64,000 nucleotides of DNA from Oceaniovalibus sp. ACAM 378 (GCF_008085915.1 NZ_VSJK01000007.1:1-64000); one strand, 5' to 3'; positions 42,711 through 54,855 are shown, counted from the stretch's first letter. Notes: a model not told the origin generated them from the letters alone. Translations and numbers: made by a program.

Positions 42711-43356
42711 CCTTGTCATTTTCGATTGCGACGGCGTGCTGGTCGACAGCGAACCGCCCACGACCGATGTGCTTGTCGCCAATCTGGCGCGCCATGGTCT
42801 GGTTCTGACCCACACCGAGGCGGATCTGATGTTCGTCGGCGGCACCATGCGCGGCGTGATGGACGAGGTGCGGCAGCGCGGCGTCACCTTGCCTGACAAC
42901 TGGCTTGACGAAGTCTATGACGAGATCCACGCCCGGTTGCGTCAAGGTGTTCCGCTGATCGCCGGAGCCGTCGCGCTGATGGATGCGCTGGATATTGCTG
43001 GCGTGCCCTATTGCGTCGGATCGAACGGCAGCGAGACAAAAATGGGCATCACGCTGGGGCCATCCGGCCTGCTGGACCGGTTAAGTGGGCGGCTTTATTC
43101 GGCCCATACACTGGGCGTGGCCAAGCCCGATCCGGCGCTGTTCCTGAAACCGGCAGCGGATTTCGGCGTGTCGCCAGCCGCCTGTGTGGTGATCGACGAC
43201 AGCCCATCGGGTTGCATGGCCGGGGTCGCCGCAGGGATGCGCACCATCGGATACGCCGAAACGACCGATCCGGCCCGGCTGCGCGCCGTCGGAGCCGACC
43301 CAGTGGTCGCCAACATGGCCGAGGCAGCGCAGACCATGGGCCTGCGGATCGGCTGA
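42700..43356 (+). CDS. HAD-superfamily phosphatase/phosphomutase
   Basis: The 218-residue product has HAD motif I FDCDGVLVDSE (nucleophile about D9), a helical cap, motif II VGSNGSE (Ser), motif III Lys in LGVAKPDP and motif IV VIDDSPSG. It resembles the phosphoglycolate phosphatase/beta-phosphoglucomutase subgroup. The substrate cannot be told. ATG 42700 is within the rsmD end; an upstream in-frame start would lie deeper in rsmD and is less likely. Confidence 0.85.
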   Translation: MLPDLVIFDCDGVLVDSEPPTTDVLVANLARHGLVLTHTEADLMFVGGTMRGVMDEVRQRGVTLPDNWLDEVYDEIHARLRQGVPLIAGAVALMDALDIAGVPYCVGSNGSETKMGITLGPSGLLDRLSGRLYSAHTLGVAKPDPALFLKPAADFGVSPAACVVIDDSPSGCMAGVAAGMRTIGYAETTDPARLRAVGADPVVANMAEAAQTMGLRIG

Positions 43357-43474
43357 GATTTGCGGGCCACTGTCATCTGGATTTCGCGCTGAATTCCGTG
43401 GCGGAAAAGATCGCCTTTGAATCAACCTAAATGCAAAGCCGGTATTGTCGCACACCAAACGGATATCCTGAACC

Positions 43475-44260
43475 ATGCGGACAGCCATCATCGGCCACGG
43501 TGCCATCGCGAGTTATGTCACGACAGAACTGCGCCGACTCGGCACCGCGCCCGCGCTGGTCGTCGCGCGACCGGGGCGGGGGCAGGTGGCGGAGGCGGCG
43601 CTGGGAATTCCGGCCCTGACCGAGATCGAAGACCTGCCGGACGACATCGGGCTGGTGCTGGATTGCGCCGGTCACAGCGCACTGGCCGCCTTTGGTCCAT
43701 CCCTGCTCACCCGGGGAATCGACTTGATCACTGTATCCGCGGGGGCCTTTGCCGATGCGGCGCTGGCCGATACGCTGGCCGGTGCGGCAACGGCGGGAGG
43801 CGCTCGGATTCAGGTGGTTGCAGGCAGTATCGGCGGGCTGGATGCGCTTGCGGCGGCGGGCACCGGCGGATTGACGCGGGTCAGCTATCGCGGGCGAAAG
43901 CCGCCAGCCGCCTGGCGTGGATCGCCGGCGGCGGACCTGCTCGATCTTGAGACGCTGTGCGAACCGGCGGATTTCTTTCGTGGCACGGCCCGGACTGCAG
44001 CGCTGGAGTATCCGAAAAACGCCAATGTTGCCGCCGCAACCGCGCTTGCCGGTGTCGGATTCGATCTGACCGAAGTCGTGCTGACCGCCGATCCGGGGAT
44101 CAGCCGCAACCGGCACGAGATCACAGCCGACGGCGTGTTTGGGCAGTTCACCTTCCACATCGAAGGCCGCCCTCTTCCGGGTGCTCCCGGCAGTTCCGCG
44201 CTTGCCGCGATGTCGATGGTGCAGGCCGTCGTCAGCCGCAATTCTGCAATCTGGACATGA
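43475..44260 (+). CDS. Aspartate dehydrogenase
   Basis: The 261-residue product has an N-terminal Rossmann motif IIGHGAIASYV and CAGHSAL, TVSAGAFAD and AGSIGGLDALAAA. The conserved domain shows EYPKNANVAAATALAGVGFD and RNRHEI with the likely catalytic His. The family oxidises L-aspartate to iminoaspartate with NAD(P), feeding NAD synthesis (NadX). No nadA/nadC genes are beside it, so another role such as aspartate breakdown is possible. It lies about 120 bp downstream of the HAD gene. Confidence 0.85.
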   Translation: MRTAIIGHGAIASYVTTELRRLGTAPALVVARPGRGQVAEAALGIPALTEIEDLPDDIGLVLDCAGHSALAAFGPSLLTRGIDLITVSAGAFADAALADTLAGAATAGGARIQVVAGSIGGLDALAAAGTGGLTRVSYRGRKPPAAWRGSPAADLLDLETLCEPADFFRGTARTAALEYPKNANVAAATALAGVGFDLTEVVLTADPGISRNRHEITADGVFGQFTFHIEGRPLPGAPGSSALAAMSMVQAVVSRNSAIWT

Positions 44261-44729
44261 CCAAATCCAATGCACGCAGAGCCAGAGCAATCATCCCGGC
44301 GGCTTGGATAAGCGCCTGACCGCCAACACTTCAGTTGCAACTTCCGCCCCTGAAGTGCGCTGCATGTGCACGACACGGCAACAATGCCGATAGAAACGGC
44401 ACATCAGATCATCCTTACGGAAAATGCACCATCCGAGAGCTCCTATCCCGGCAAGATGGCCCTGCAGGTGATGAAATCCGGCCCACCGGCGGAGTTGTTC
44501 GGATTGTTCCCGGAACTGGCTTCGCTCGGTCTGACAGCCAGACACGCAACGGAACCTATGGGAACGTTTCGCGCGACTTCGTTGCCAGAGCTTAGATGGC
44601 AAAGCTGATCGCAAACCAAACCTAGATTATGATGACTTTCAGCGGTCGCGCATGGCCGCAACCGTTCCTACCGAACGGACGATGATCTAATCGCGCCCCT
44701 GACCTTCAATGGACCGGCGGTCTGGACTC
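44261..44729. other. Stretch without a convincing gene before the rpoC end
   Basis: A perfect 8-bp inverted repeat CACTTCAG/CTGAAGTG (44327-44334 and 44350-44357) with a 15-base loop lies here. A 74-codon open frame begins at ATG 44384 (MPIETAHQIILTENAP...) and stops at 44608. It has no ribosome binding site of note and no recognisable family, so it is only a possible small gene. No RNA gene is seen. Confidence 0.4.
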
Positions 44730-44763
44730 AACAGGCCCCGACGAAAGATCGCCGGGGCCTGTT
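44730..44763 (-). terminator. GC-rich hairpin ending the rpoBC operon
   Basis: AACAGGCCCCG (44730-44740) and CGGGGCCTGTT (44753-44763) form an 11-bp perfect stem with a 12-base loop, about 70 bases past the rpoC stop. T-runs are lacking, so termination may need Rho or be partial. The outer AA/TT pairs could give it activity in both directions. Confidence 0.6.
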
Positions 44764-44833
44764 GTCTCGTTCTGTACGGGCAGCGCAAACAGCGCGCCCG
44801 AAGGCTATTGCCTGATCAGAGGTTCGGGCGCGC

Positions 44834-47800
44834 CTATTCCTCGCGGCTTTCGGGCGTCATCACCAGCGTGCTGTCAAACTTGTCTCCGCCCATGATGTCT
44901 TCCGGCGTCGGAGCGGCCAATGCGGCAGCGGCAGCGGCTTCGTCCTGGTTGGTTTTGATCACCTTGAGATCACGATCAGCGGCGATCTTGCGCACCTTCT
45001 GGGTCGCGCCACCGGTGCCTGCGGGAATCAACCGGCCGACGATGACGTTTTCCTTCAGACCCACCAGTTTGTCACGTTTGCCCTGAACCGAAGCTTCGGT
45101 CAGAACGCGCGTGGTTTCCTGGAACGATGCCGCCGAGATGAACGATCGGGTTTGCAGCGATGCCTTTGTGATGCCCAGCAGGATCGGTTCGCCCTGTGCC
45201 GGACGCCCACCCTTCTTGGCCGCACGTTCGTTCGCCTCGTCGAACTCCATCTTGTCGACGTGTTCGCCCTTCAGCAGCGTAGTTTCACCGCTGTCCAGAA
45301 TCTCCCACTTCTGGAGCATCTGGCGCACGATCACCTCGATATGCTTGTCGTTGATCTTGACGCCCTGAAGCCGATAGACGTCCTGAACCTCGTCGATCAT
45401 GTAATCGGCCAGCGCCTCGACCCCCATGACCGCAAGAATGTCGTGCGGTGCGGGATTGCCATCCATGATATAGTCGCCGCGATGGACGAAATCGCCCTCG
45501 GCCACCGGGATGTGCTTGCCCTTCGGGATCATGTATTCCACCGGTTCGCGGTCTTCCTCGACCGGAACGATGGCGATACGACGCTTGTTCTTATAGTCTT
45601 TGCCGAATTTCACATGACCATCAATCTCGGCGATGATCGCGTGATCCTTGGGACGCCGCGCCTCGAACAATTCGGCCACCCGGGGCAGACCACCGGTGAT
45701 GTCCTTGGTCTTGGCACCTTCACGCGGAATGCGTGCAACCACGTCGCCTGCCTTGACGTCGGAGCCTTCTTCGATCGACAGGATCGCATCCACCGACATG
45801 GGATATGTCACTGGATTGCCTACGTCGTTGCGCATCGGCTCGCCGTCTTCTCCGACGATGATGATCTCGGGCTTCAGTTCGTTGCCTTTCGGCGCCGAAC
45901 GCCAGTCGGTCACGATCTTCTGGGTCATGCCGGTGGCGTCATCGGTCTCGTCACGCACCGAAAGACCGCTGATCAGATCGACAAAGCGCGCCATACCGGC
46001 CTTTTCCGCAATGATCGGCAGGGTATAGGGATCCCATTCGAACAGACGGTCGCCGCGGGCGATCTTTGCGCCTTCTTTGACATGGACCGTGGTGCCATAG
46101 CCCAGCTTGAAGCTGGCCCGTTCGACACCGTTTTCGTCCACGATCGCCAGAACCATGTTGCGCCCCATGACGACGAAGTTGCCCGCGTCGTTCTCGAGCA
46201 GGTTGGCATTGCGGAATTCCGCCACGCCTTCCTGTCCTGCCTCTTGGAACGACTGCTGTCCGCCCTGCGCAACACCGCCGATGTGGAACGTCCGCATCGT
46301 CAGCTGCGTGCCGGGTTCGCCGATGGACTGTGCGGCGATGATACCCACCGCTTCGCCCTGGTTGACCAGCGTGCCGCGGGCCAGATCCCGACCATAGCAC
46401 TGGGCGCAAACGCCTTCTTCTGCCTCGCAGGTGAGCGGGCTGCGCAGACGCGCCGTGGCAAGGCCCGAGGTTTCGACGATATCGGCTGTCCGCTCGTCGA
46501 TCAGTTCGCCGCGGGCAACCATCACTTCGTCAGTACCCGGACGGATCAGATCCTCGGCCGAAACCCGGCCCAGAACACGTTCGCCGAGGCTGGCCACGAC
46601 TTCACCGTCGTTGACGGCTGCCTTGGCTGTGACCGCCCGTTCGGTGCCGCAATCGTGCATCCGAACGATACAGTCCTGCGCCACGTCTACCAGACGCCGC
46701 GTCAGATATCCCGAGTTCGCCGTCTTCAACGCGGTGTCCGACAGACCCTTGCGGGCACCGTGGGTCGAGTTGAAGTACTCAAGAACGGTCAGACCTTCCT
46801 TGAAGTTCGAGATGATCGGCGTCTCGATGATTTCGCCGTTCGGCTTGGCCATCAGGCCGCGCATGCCGCCCAACTGTTTCATCTGCGTGACCGAACCACG
46901 GGCGCCCGAGTGGGCCATCATATAGACGCTGTTGGGTTCATTCTCAGCGCCGTTGGCATCCTTGCCGGCGGTGCTGATGGTCTTCATCATCGCATCGGTG
47001 ACCTTGTCGTTACACTTGGACCATGCATCGACCACCTTGTTGTACTTTTCGCCCTGAGTGATCAGGCCGTCCATATACTGCTGTTCGAAATCCTTGACCT
47101 GACCACGGGTTTCATCAACCAGCGGCCATTTGCTGTCGGGGATGACCATGTCGTCCTTGCCGAAGGAAATCCCGGCCTTGAACGCCTCGCGGAAACCCAT
47201 CGTCATGATCTGGTCGCAGAAGATGACCGACTCTTTCTGACCGCAATAGCGATAGACCGTGTCGATAACCTGCTGCACCTCTTTCTTCCGCAGCAGACGG
47301 TTGACCAGGTCGAACGGCGCCTTGGCATTCACCGGCAAAAGCGCGCCAAGCTTGATCCGGCCCGGCGTGGTTTCATAGCGCTTCAGCACCTCTTTGCCTT
47401 CTTCGTCGATCTGCGGCAGGCGGGCCTGAACCTTGGCGTGCAGATGCACTTCGCCTGCGTCCAACGCGTGCTGGACTTCGTCGACGTCGGCAAAGATCAT
47501 GCCTTCGCCCTTCATGCCTTCACGCTGCATCGTGATATAATACAGGCCAAGGATCATGTCCTGCGACGGCACAATGATCGGCGCACCGTTCGCGGGCGAC
47601 AGCACGTTGTTGGTCGACATCATCAGGACGCGCGCTTCAAGCTGCGCCTCAAGAGACAGCGGAACGTGAACGGCCATCTGATCGCCGTCAAAGTCGGCGT
47701 TGAAGGCGGAACAAACCAGCGGGTGCAGCTGAATTGCCTTGCCTTCGATCAGAATCGGCTCGAACGCCTGAATGCCCAAACGGTGCAGGGTCGGCGCACG

Positions 47801-49081
47801 GTTCAGCATGACGGGGTGTTCGCGGATCACCTCATCAAGGATGTCCCAGACTTCGGGACGTTCCTTTTCCACCAGCTTTTTCGCCTGTTTGACGGTGCTG
47901 GACAGCCCCTTTGCCTCAAGCCGCGAATAGATGAACGGCTTGAACAGTTCGAGCGCCATCTTTTTCGGCAACCCGCACTGGTGCAGCTTCAGTTCCGGCC
48001 CGGTCACGATGACCGAACGACCCGAGAAATCGACCCGCTTGCCCAAAAGGTTCTGACGGAAGCGACCTTGCTTGCCCTTGAGCATGTCGGACAGCGATTT
48101 CAACGGGCGCTTGTTGGCCCCCGTGATCACCCGGCCGCGACGACCGTTGTCGAACAGCGCATCGACGGATTCCTGCAACATCCGCTTTTCGTTGCGCACG
48201 ATGATGTCGGGCGCGCGCAGCTCGATCAGCCGCTTCAGACGGTTGTTGCGGTTGATCACCCGACGATACAGATCGTTCAGGTCGGACGTGGCAAACCGGC
48301 CACCATCCAGCGGCACCAGCGGGCGCAATTCGGGCGGAATGACCGGAACGACAGTCAGGACCATCCACTCCGGACGGTTACCCGAGTCCAGAAAGCTTTC
48401 GACGATCTTCAAACGCTTGATGATCTTCTTGGGCTTCAGTTCGCCAGTGGCTTCTTTCAGCTCTTCGCGCAGACGGTCGGCCTCGGCTTCGAGGTCGATC
48501 ATGCTCAGCATTTCGCGGATCGCTTCGGCGCCGATGTTGGCGGTGAACGCATCCATGCCATACGCATCCTGCGCATCCATGTACTCTTCTTCGTTCAACA
48601 TCTGACCGTAGGTAAGATCGGTCAGGCCGGGTTCGATCACAACGTAGTTCTCGAAATACAGAACCCGCTCAAGATCGCGCAGAGTCATGTCCAGCATCAG
48701 GCCGATGCGCGACGGCAGCGATTTCAGGAACCAGATATGCGCAACCGGCGATGCCAGTTCGATATGGCCCATGCGCTCGCGGCGAACCTTCTGCAAGGTC
48801 ACCTCGACGCCGCATTTTTCGCAGACAACGCCGCGATATTTCATCCGCTTGTATTTGCCGCACAGGCATTCGTAATCTTTGATCGGGCCAAAGATACGCG
48901 CACAAAAAAGACCGTCACGCTCGGGCTTGAACGTACGATAGTTGATGGTTTCCGGCTTTTTGATCTCGCCAAACGACCACGACAGAATCCGCTCGGGCGA
49001 CGCAAGCGAGATCTTGATCTCGTCAAACGTCTTCGGGGCCGCCAGCGGGTTGAACGGGTTGGTTGTCAGTTCCTGGTTCAT
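44834..49081 (-). CDS. rpoC: RNA polymerase beta' subunit
   Basis: The 1415-residue product shows the N-terminal zinc site ([20 protein letters not shown], residues about 70-90), the catalytic Mg-binding [12 protein letters not shown] (about 460), the second zinc site ([14 protein letters not shown]) and trigger-loop/bridge-helix regions with [19 protein letters not shown]. It forms the catalytic core of RNA polymerase with RpoB. It lies 56 bp downstream of rpoB in the same operon and ends before a GC-rich hairpin. Confidence 0.98.
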   Translation of the reverse strand: MNQELTTNPFNPLAAPKTFDEIKISLASPERILSWSFGEIKKPETINYRTFKPERDGLFCARIFGPIKDYECLCGKYKRMKYRGVVCEKCGVEVTLQKVRRERMGHIELASPVAHIWFLKSLPSRIGLMLDMTLRDLERVLYFENYVVIEPGLTDLTYGQMLNEEEYMDAQDAYGMDAFTANIGAEAIREMLSMIDLEAEADRLREELKEATGELKPKKIIKRLKIVESFLDSGNRPEWMVLTVVPVIPPELRPLVPLDGGRFATSDLNDLYRRVINRNNRLKRLIELRAPDIIVRNEKRMLQESVDALFDNGRRGRVITGANKRPLKSLSDMLKGKQGRFRQNLLGKRVDFSGRSVIVTGPELKLHQCGLPKKMALELFKPFIYSRLEAKGLSSTVKQAKKLVEKERPEVWDILDEVIREHPVMLNRAPTLHRLGIQAFEPILIEGKAIQLHPLVCSAFNADFDGDQMAVHVPLSLEAQLEARVLMMSTNNVLSPANGAPIIVPSQDMILGLYYITMQREGMKGEGMIFADVDEVQHALDAGEVHLHAKVQARLPQIDEEGKEVLKRYETTPGRIKLGALLPVNAKAPFDLVNRLLRKKEVQQVIDTVYRYCGQKESVIFCDQIMTMGFREAFKAGISFGKDDMVIPDSKWPLVDETRGQVKDFEQQYMDGLITQGEKYNKVVDAWSKCNDKVTDAMMKTISTAGKDANGAENEPNSVYMMAHSGARGSVTQMKQLGGMRGLMAKPNGEIIETPIISNFKEGLTVLEYFNSTHGARKGLSDTALKTANSGYLTRRLVDVAQDCIVRMHDCGTERAVTAKAAVNDGEVVASLGERVLGRVSAEDLIRPGTDEVMVARGELIDERTADIVETSGLATARLRSPLTCEAEEGVCAQCYGRDLARGTLVNQGEAVGIIAAQSIGEPGTQLTMRTFHIGGVAQGGQQSFQEAGQEGVAEFRNANLLENDAGNFVVMGRNMVLAIVDENGVERASFKLGYGTTVHVKEGAKIARGDRLFEWDPYTLPIIAEKAGMARFVDLISGLSVRDETDDATGMTQKIVTDWRSAPKGNELKPEIIIVGEDGEPMRNDVGNPVTYPMSVDAILSIEEGSDVKAGDVVARIPREGAKTKDITGGLPRVAELFEARRPKDHAIIAEIDGHVKFGKDYKNKRRIAIVPVEEDREPVEYMIPKGKHIPVAEGDFVHRGDYIMDGNPAPHDILAVMGVEALADYMIDEVQDVYRLQGVKINDKHIEVIVRQMLQKWEILDSGETTLLKGEHVDKMEFDEANERAAKKGGRPAQGEPILLGITKASLQTRSFISAASFQETTRVLTEASVQGKRDKLVGLKENVIVGRLIPAGTGGATQKVRKIAADRDLKVIKTNQDEAAAAAALAAPTPEDIMGGDKFDSTLVMTPESREE

Positions 49082-49137
49082 CTTATTTCCTTACGAAAAG
49101 GGATTGGGCGCGAAGGTGAGGGTCGGGGCCAAGGCCC

Positions 49138-52100
49138 CTATTCCTCGTCCTCCTCCGCATCCAGGAGTTCCATGTTCAGGCCCAGGCCACGCACTTCCTT
49201 GACAAGAACGTTGAACGATTCCGGCACGCCGGCTTCGAAGTTGTCCTCGCCCTTGACGATGCTTTCGTACACCTTGGTGCGGCCCGCCACGTCGTCGGAC
49301 TTTACCGTCAGCATTTCCTGCAACGTATAGGCTGCGCCGTAAGCTTCCAGCGCCCAGACTTCCATCTCGCCGAAACGCTGTCCGCCGAACTGTGCCTTAC
49401 CACCCAGCGGCTGCTGCGTGACGAGCGAGTACGGACCGGTGGAACGGGCGTGGATCTTGTCGTCGACCAAGTGGTGCAGTTTCAGCAGGTACTTCATACC
49501 CACTGTCACTTTCCGGCTGAACTCTTCGCCGGTGCGGCCGTCAAACAAACGCGACTGACCCGAGGTGTCAAACCCTGCACGACGCAGAGAATCGTTCACA
49601 TCGGCCTCTTTCGCGCCGTCAAAGACCGGCGTGGCAATCGGCACACCGCGGGTGACTGTGCTGGCGGCATCGACGATCTGCTTTTCGTCCATGTCATGCA
49701 GCACTTCGTCTTGCACATCGTCGCCATAGGCAAGGTGCATCGCCTCGCGAACCGGGGTCAGATCGCCACTGCGGCGGTATTCACCCAGCGCATCGTCGAT
49801 CTTGATGCCCAAGCCGCGCGCAGCCCAACCCATGTGGGTTTCCAGGATCTGACCGACGTTCATCCGCGACGGAACACCCAGCGGGTTCAGCACGAAATCA
49901 ACCGGCGTACCATCTTCGAGGAACGGCATGTCCTCCATCGGCACCACTTTGGAAATCACGCCCTTGTTGCCGTGACGCCCGGCCATTTTGTCGCCCGGCT
50001 GCAGCTTGCGCTTAACCGCCACGAACACTTTGACCATCTTCATGACACCCGGCGGCAAGTCGTCGCCACGACGGACCTTTTCGACCTTGTCCTCAAAACG
50101 GGCATCCAGTGCCTTTTTCTGGATGTCGAACTGGGTGTTCAGCGCCTCGACCTGAGCCGCCTCCTGTTCTTCAGCCAGAGCAAGCTGCCACCACTGGCCG
50201 CGGCTCAACTGCTGATCCAGCAATTCGGCGCTGATCAGGGTGCCGGGCTTGACGCCGCGGGGACCCTTAACCGCTTCGCGGCCTTCGATCATGCCGCGCA
50301 GACGGCCATAGATGTTACGCTCGAGAATCGTCAGCTCGTCGTCCCGGTCACGGGCCAGACGTTCGACCTCTTCCCGCTCGATCTGAAGCGCGCGTTCGTC
50401 CTTTTCGACGCCGTGCCGATTGAACACCCGCACTTCGACCACTGTGCCGAAATCACCCGGCGGCAGACGCAGGGAGGTGTCACGCACATCGCTTGCCTTT
50501 TCGCCAAAGATTGCGCGCAACAGCTTTTCTTCGGGTGTCATTGGCGATTCACCCTTGGGGGTGATCTTGCCCACCAGAATGTCCGCCGGCCCAACCTCGG
50601 CCCCGATATAAACGATGCCTGCCTCGTCGAGGTTGCGCAGCGCCTCTTCGCCCACGTTCGGAATGTCGCGGGTGATTTCCTCTGGCCCGAGTTTCGTGTC
50701 GCGCGCCGCCACTTCGAACTCGTCGATGTGGATGGAGGTGAACACGTCTTCGCGGGTGATCCGCTCGGAAATCAGGATCGAGTCTTCATAGTTGTAACCG
50801 TTCCACGGCATGAACGCGACGATCACGTTCTTGCCAAGGGCCAGTTCGCCCATGTCGGTGCTGGGACCGTCGGCAATTACCTCGGCCTTGCTCACCAAAT
50901 CGCCAACCTTCACCAGCGGACGCTGGTTGATGCAGGTGTTCTGGTTTGAGCGCTGGAATTTCCGCAGGCGATAGATATCGACGCCGGCATCCCCCAGTTC
51001 CAGATCTTCGGTGGCGCGCACAACGATACGTGTGGCGTCAACCTGATCGATGATGCCGCCGCGTTTCGCCATGATCGCCGCGCCGGAATCCCGCGCCACG
51101 ACTTCTTCGATGCCGGTGCCGACAAAGGGGGCCTCGGCCTGCAGCAGCGGAACCGCCTGACGCTGCATGTTCGACCCCATGAGGGCGCGGTTGGCGTCGT
51201 CGTTTTCAAGGAACGGGATCAGCGATGCGGCAACCGAAACCAACTGTTTCGGTGAAACGTCGATCAGATCGACGGATTCACGCGGTGCCATGGTGTAATC
51301 GCCCGACTGGCGGGTGTTCACCAGTTCGTTCACAAACCCCATGTTTTCATCGAGGTTCGCGTTCGCCTGTGCAACCGTGTGGCGCATTTCTTCGGTCGCG
51401 GACATATAGTGCACTTCGTCCGTGACGCGTCCGTCTTTCACCACGCGATAGGGTGTTTCAATGAAGCCGTATTTGTTCACGCGGGCGAATGTGGCCAGCG
51501 AGTTGATCAGACCGATGTTCGGGCCTTCCGGCGTTTCGATCGGACACATCCGGCCATAGTGGGTCGGGTGCACGTCGCGCACTTCAAAACCGGCACGTTC
51601 ACGGGTCAAACCGCCCGGGCCGAGGGCCGACAAGCGGCGCTTGTGCGTCACTTCGGACAGCGGGTTCGTTTGGTCCATGAACTGCGACAGCTGCGACGAG
51701 CCGAAGAATTCACGCACGGCAGCGGCGGCGGGTTTGGCGTTGATCAGATCCTGCGGCATCACCGTGTCGATTTCGACAGATGACATCCGCTCTTTGATTG
51801 CCCGCTCCATACGCAGAAGGCCGACGCGGTACTGATTTTCCATCAATTCGCCGACCGAGCGCACCCGGCGGTTTCCAAGATGGTCAATGTCGTCAATATC
51901 GCCGCGCCCATCGCGCAGATCGTTCAGCGCCTTGATGCAGGACACGATATCTTCGCGGCGCAGGGTGCGCACGGTGTCTTCGGCATCCAGATTGAGACGC
52001 ATGTTCATCTTGACCCGGCCAACAGCCGACAGATCATAGCGTTCGGAGTCAAAGAACAGCGTGTCGAACAGATTGCTGGCCGCTTCCACGGTGGGCGGCT

Positions 52101-53283
52101 CGCCCGGACGCATCACACGGTAGATGTCCATAAGCGCGGTGTCGCGGCCCATGTTCTTGTCCGCCGCCATGGTGTTACGCATGTAGGGGCCGTGGTTGAC
52201 GTTATCGATGTCAAGGCAGGGGATCTCGGTGATCCCGGCATCCAGCAGCTCTTTCAGTGTCCCGCCCGACACTTCGCCCTGCTTGTCCAGCTCCCACGTC
52301 AGCTCACCACCGGCCTCGGCAAAGATCGCACCGGTCTCTTCGTCGATGATATCCTTGGCAACATAGCGTCCGATGATCTGATCGAACGGGATCAGCAGGT
52401 TCTGCACCTTGCCCGCATCGATCAACTGCTTGACCGCGCGTGGGGTGATCTTCTTGCCAGCCTCGGCGATGACTTCGCCGGTGTCGGCATCAACCAGATC
52501 GTGACCCGGACGGGTTCCGCGAACGCGATCAGGGAAGAATTTCGTGACCCAGCCCGCGCGATCCTTGGACAGGGTAAAGCTCACGGTGTCGTAATAGGCG
52601 TCCATGATCGCCTCCTGGTCCAGCCCGAGGGCATAGAGCAGGGTCGTCACAGGCAGTTTGCGGCGACGGTCGATCCGGCAGAACACGATATCCTTGGCGT
52701 CAAACTCAAAGTCGAGCCAGGAACCGCGATAGGGAATGATGCGGCAGGCGAACAGCAACTTGCCCGAGCTGTGCGTCTTGCCTTTGTCATGGTCGAAAAA
52801 CACACCCGGGGAGCGGTGCATCTGCGACACGATAACCCGTTCGGTGCCGTTCACGACGAACGTTCCGTTCTTGGTCATCAGGGGCATATCGCCCATGAAC
52901 ACGTCTTGTTCCTTGATATCCTTGACCGACTTGGCGCCGGTATCTTCGTCGATATCAAATACGATAAGACGCAGCGTCACTTTCAGCGGCGCGGCATAGG
53001 TCATGTCGCGCTGCTGACATTCCTCGACATCGTATTTCGGCTTTTCCAGATCGTATTTCACGAACTCCAGAACGGCGGTTTCGTTGAAATCCTTGATCGG
53101 GAAGACCGACTGGAACACGCCATTGATGCCCTCGCCTTCCATTGGCTGGGGCTCATCGCCCGAGCGCAGGAACAGGTCATAGCTGGATTTCTGCACCTCG
53201 ATGAGGTTCGGCATCTCCAGCACTTCGCGGATCTTGCCGTAGTATTTGCGCAGGCGTTTTTGGCCGAGGAAGGACGTCGCCAT
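49138..53283 (-). CDS. rpoB: RNA polymerase beta subunit
   Basis: The 1381-residue product begins [18 protein letters not shown]. An upstream in-frame ATG would add 34 Pro/Arg-rich residues and is rejected. The rifampicin-pocket region shows [31 protein letters not shown], and the late part shows GNKGVIS and [24 protein letters not shown]. The pocket has the usual sensitive-type residues (D, H, S, L as in [22 protein letters not shown]). It lies 294 bp downstream of rplL, a gap that holds a large RNA stem. Confidence 0.98.
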   Translation of the reverse strand: MATSFLGQKRLRKYYGKIREVLEMPNLIEVQKSSYDLFLRSGDEPQPMEGEGINGVFQSVFPIKDFNETAVLEFVKYDLEKPKYDVEECQQRDMTYAAPLKVTLRLIVFDIDEDTGAKSVKDIKEQDVFMGDMPLMTKNGTFVVNGTERVIVSQMHRSPGVFFDHDKGKTHSSGKLLFACRIIPYRGSWLDFEFDAKDIVFCRIDRRRKLPVTTLLYALGLDQEAIMDAYYDTVSFTLSKDRAGWVTKFFPDRVRGTRPGHDLVDADTGEVIAEAGKKITPRAVKQLIDAGKVQNLLIPFDQIIGRYVAKDIIDEETGAIFAEAGGELTWELDKQGEVSGGTLKELLDAGITEIPCLDIDNVNHGPYMRNTMAADKNMGRDTALMDIYRVMRPGEPPTVEAASNLFDTLFFDSERYDLSAVGRVKMNMRLNLDAEDTVRTLRREDIVSCIKALNDLRDGRGDIDDIDHLGNRRVRSVGELMENQYRVGLLRMERAIKERMSSVEIDTVMPQDLINAKPAAAAVREFFGSSQLSQFMDQTNPLSEVTHKRRLSALGPGGLTRERAGFEVRDVHPTHYGRMCPIETPEGPNIGLINSLATFARVNKYGFIETPYRVVKDGRVTDEVHYMSATEEMRHTVAQANANLDENMGFVNELVNTRQSGDYTMAPRESVDLIDVSPKQLVSVAASLIPFLENDDANRALMGSNMQRQAVPLLQAEAPFVGTGIEEVVARDSGAAIMAKRGGIIDQVDATRIVVRATEDLELGDAGVDIYRLRKFQRSNQNTCINQRPLVKVGDLVSKAEVIADGPSTDMGELALGKNVIVAFMPWNGYNYEDSILISERITREDVFTSIHIDEFEVAARDTKLGPEEITRDIPNVGEEALRNLDEAGIVYIGAEVGPADILVGKITPKGESPMTPEEKLLRAIFGEKASDVRDTSLRLPPGDFGTVVEVRVFNRHGVEKDERALQIEREEVERLARDRDDELTILERNIYGRLRGMIEGREAVKGPRGVKPGTLISAELLDQQLSRGQWWQLALAEEQEAAQVEALNTQFDIQKKALDARFEDKVEKVRRGDDLPPGVMKMVKVFVAVKRKLQPGDKMAGRHGNKGVISKVVPMEDMPFLEDGTPVDFVLNPLGVPSRMNVGQILETHMGWAARGLGIKIDDALGEYRRSGDLTPVREAMHLAYGDDVQDEVLHDMDEKQIVDAASTVTRGVPIATPVFDGAKEADVNDSLRRAGFDTSGQSRLFDGRTGEEFSRKVTVGMKYLLKLHHLVDDKIHARSTGPYSLVTQQPLGGKAQFGGQRFGEMEVWALEAYGAAYTLQEMLTVKSDDVAGRTKVYESIVKGEDNFEAGVPESFNVLVKEVRGLGLNMELLDAEEDEE

Positions 53284-53405
53284 GTGATGGTCACCTTTTC
53301 TTTTCGCAGGCACGGCGCCGGTGGGCGGCGGCGACGGGCCCTTACGAAACAGCGGGGTCGGATCAATACCCGGCAACCTTCCCACAGGCCGCCTCCCGAT
53401 CCAGA

Positions 53406-53455
53406 CCCGCGGCTTGGGAAAGGCTGAAACGGATCAGCCCTTCCCGAGACGCGGG
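53406..53455 (-). promoter_or_regulatory. Two-tier RNA stem in the rplL-rpoB gap
   Basis: CCCGCG (53406-53411) pairs with CGCGGG (53450-53455). After a 4x4 internal loop GGGAA (53416-53420) pairs with TTCCC (53441-53445), and after an A/C mismatch GGCTGA (53422-53427) pairs with TCAGCC (53434-53439) around a 6-base loop. A smaller near-palindrome with a GAATTC centre lies at 53522-53539. In E. coli this gap holds an attenuator and an RNase III cleavage site. A similar function is likely here. Confidence 0.65.
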
Positions 53456-53577
53456 AGGCCGGCCAGAGAACACACCCCCGACCAGCCTGATTTTTCGCCG
53501 CTCCTTGGTTCTGACGTCCCTTTCGCAGAATTCCGCGAAGGAGACGCAGCACCGCCGAGCGGTACGGCAAACGCCGA

Positions 53578-53958
53578 TTACTTCAGTTCGACCTCGGCGC
53601 CAGCTGCTTCCAGCTTGCCTTTGATCTCGTCGGCTTCGGCTTTCGAGACGCCTTCTTTGACGGCTTTGCCACCGGCTTCGACCAGATCCTTGGCTTCTTT
53701 CAGGCCAAGACCGGTGATCGCGCGCACTTCTTTGATCACGTTGATCTTCTGTGCGCCTGCAGCTTTCAGAATTACGTCGAATTCTGTCTGCTCTTCCGCA
53801 GCGCCAGCACCGGCACCGTCGGCCGGACCGGCCATCATCACAGCGCCGCCTGCAGCGGGCTCGATGCCATACTCGTCTTTGAGGATGGTTTTCAGTTCTT
53901 GTGCTTCGAGAAGGGTCAGACCCACGATCTCTTCAGCCATTTTTTTCAGATCAGCCAT
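53578..53958 (-). CDS. rplL: 50S ribosomal protein L7/L12
   Basis: The 126-residue stalk protein has the N-terminal dimerisation helix ([26 protein letters not shown]), an Ala/Gly hinge ([14 protein letters not shown]) and the C-terminal domain [36 protein letters not shown] that recruits translation GTPases. It lies 69 bp downstream of rplJ. Confidence 0.97.
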   Translation of the reverse strand: MADLKKMAEEIVGLTLLEAQELKTILKDEYGIEPAAGGAVMMAGPADGAGAGAAEEQTEFDVILKAAGAQKINVIKEVRAITGLGLKEAKDLVEAGGKAVKEGVSKAEADEIKGKLEAAGAEVELK

Positions 53959-54027
53959 TTTGCTTTCCGTTCTTTCAGATGTGTTCCAACGTGCGTTTTG
54001 ACAACCCCACGCCGATAGACAGTTCGC

Positions 54028-54546
54028 TTACGCGGCTTCGCCACGCTCCTCGATAGTCGAGAGGATGCTCGCGATGTTGCTTGCAGGCGCGCCAATGGCT
54101 CCGGCGATGTTGGCAGCGGGTGCAGCGATACAGCCCACGATCGAAGCAATAAGCTCTTCACGGGACGGCATTGCAGCCACGGCCTTAACACCTTCGGAAT
54201 CCAGTTTCGTGCCGCCCATGGAGCCGCCGAGAATCGTGAACTTTGGATTCTCCTTGGCATAATCGTTAGAAACCTTGGCCGCAGCCACGGGATCTTCCGA
54301 ATAGGACAGCACGGTCATGCCCGTGAGAAGATCAGCAATAGATGCTGATTGCGTCCCCTCAAGGGCGATCTTGGCGAGCTTGTTCTTGGCAACGCGAACG
54401 GATCCGCCGACGGCGCGCATGCGCCCCCGAAGATCCTGCATTTCGGCGACTGTCAGACCGGCGTAGTGGGCAACCACGACGACGCCAGAGCTTTCAAAGA
54501 TTTGGCCGAGTTCCTCGACCACTTTCTCTTTCTGGGCTCTATCCAC
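54028..54546 (-). CDS. rplJ: 50S ribosomal protein L10
   Basis: The 172-residue product starts at GTG 54544-54546 with GGAG 7 bases upstream ([17 protein letters not shown]). Longer in-frame starts run through the leader and are rejected. The core [21 protein letters not shown] and the Ala-rich C-terminal helix that holds L7/L12 dimers are present. L10 with L7/L12 binds the leader to repress its own operon in other bacteria. Confidence 0.96.
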   Translation of the reverse strand: MDRAQKEKVVEELGQIFESSGVVVVAHYAGLTVAEMQDLRGRMRAVGGSVRVAKNKLAKIALEGTQSASIADLLTGMTVLSYSEDPVAAAKVSNDYAKENPKFTILGGSMGGTKLDSEGVKAVAAMPSREELIASIVGCIAAPAANIAGAIGAPASNIASILSTIEERGEAA

Positions 54547-54555
54547 AGTTTCACT

Positions 54556-54800
54556 CCAAGTTTGGGGTTTCCCCCGGCTCTCTTTAACCCCCGCGGATGC
54601 AAGGGATCGGGTCCGGTTCACGGGTCCCGAGGCCAAAACCGCCCGAGGGTAGAAACCCTCTGAAAGTTCGTCTCGCTTCCCATCTCGGGAAGGATTTAAC
54701 GGCACGACGTGCCTACCCTCCGTCTCGGACAGGACAGGGCCGTGAAGCCCTGCCATTGGTGGACCGAAGTCCGCCAAATTTCAGTCCCGGGTGCCATGCG
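54556..54800 (-). ncRNA. L10 leader (autoregulatory 5' region of rplJL)
   Basis: The 309-base rplA-rplJ gap contains no gene and, on the minus strand, a series of GC stems. These are GGGCTTCACGGCCC-like, CTTCCCGAGATGGGAAG-like and AGGGTTTCTACCCT-like hairpins spread over about 54600-54760. This is the usual location of the L10 leader bound by L10(L12)4. Boundaries are approximate, and a covariance search would settle it. Confidence 0.6.
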
Positions 54801-54855
54801 CAGGCTCTTGCAAACCCATTCGCACGGCGGGGCGAAAACCGTTGCGGTCTTCGTC

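Noticed and set aside
45152-49330. A 1392-codon open frame on the plus strand opposite rpoC
   Set aside because: It is the mirror of rpoC produced by GC-rich codon bias. Its product is rich in His, Arg and Asp with no family, while the minus strand encodes an unmistakable RNA polymerase subunit.
49450-53427. Long plus-strand open frames opposite rpoB
   Set aside because: Antisense shadows of rpoB with no start signals and no recognisable domains.
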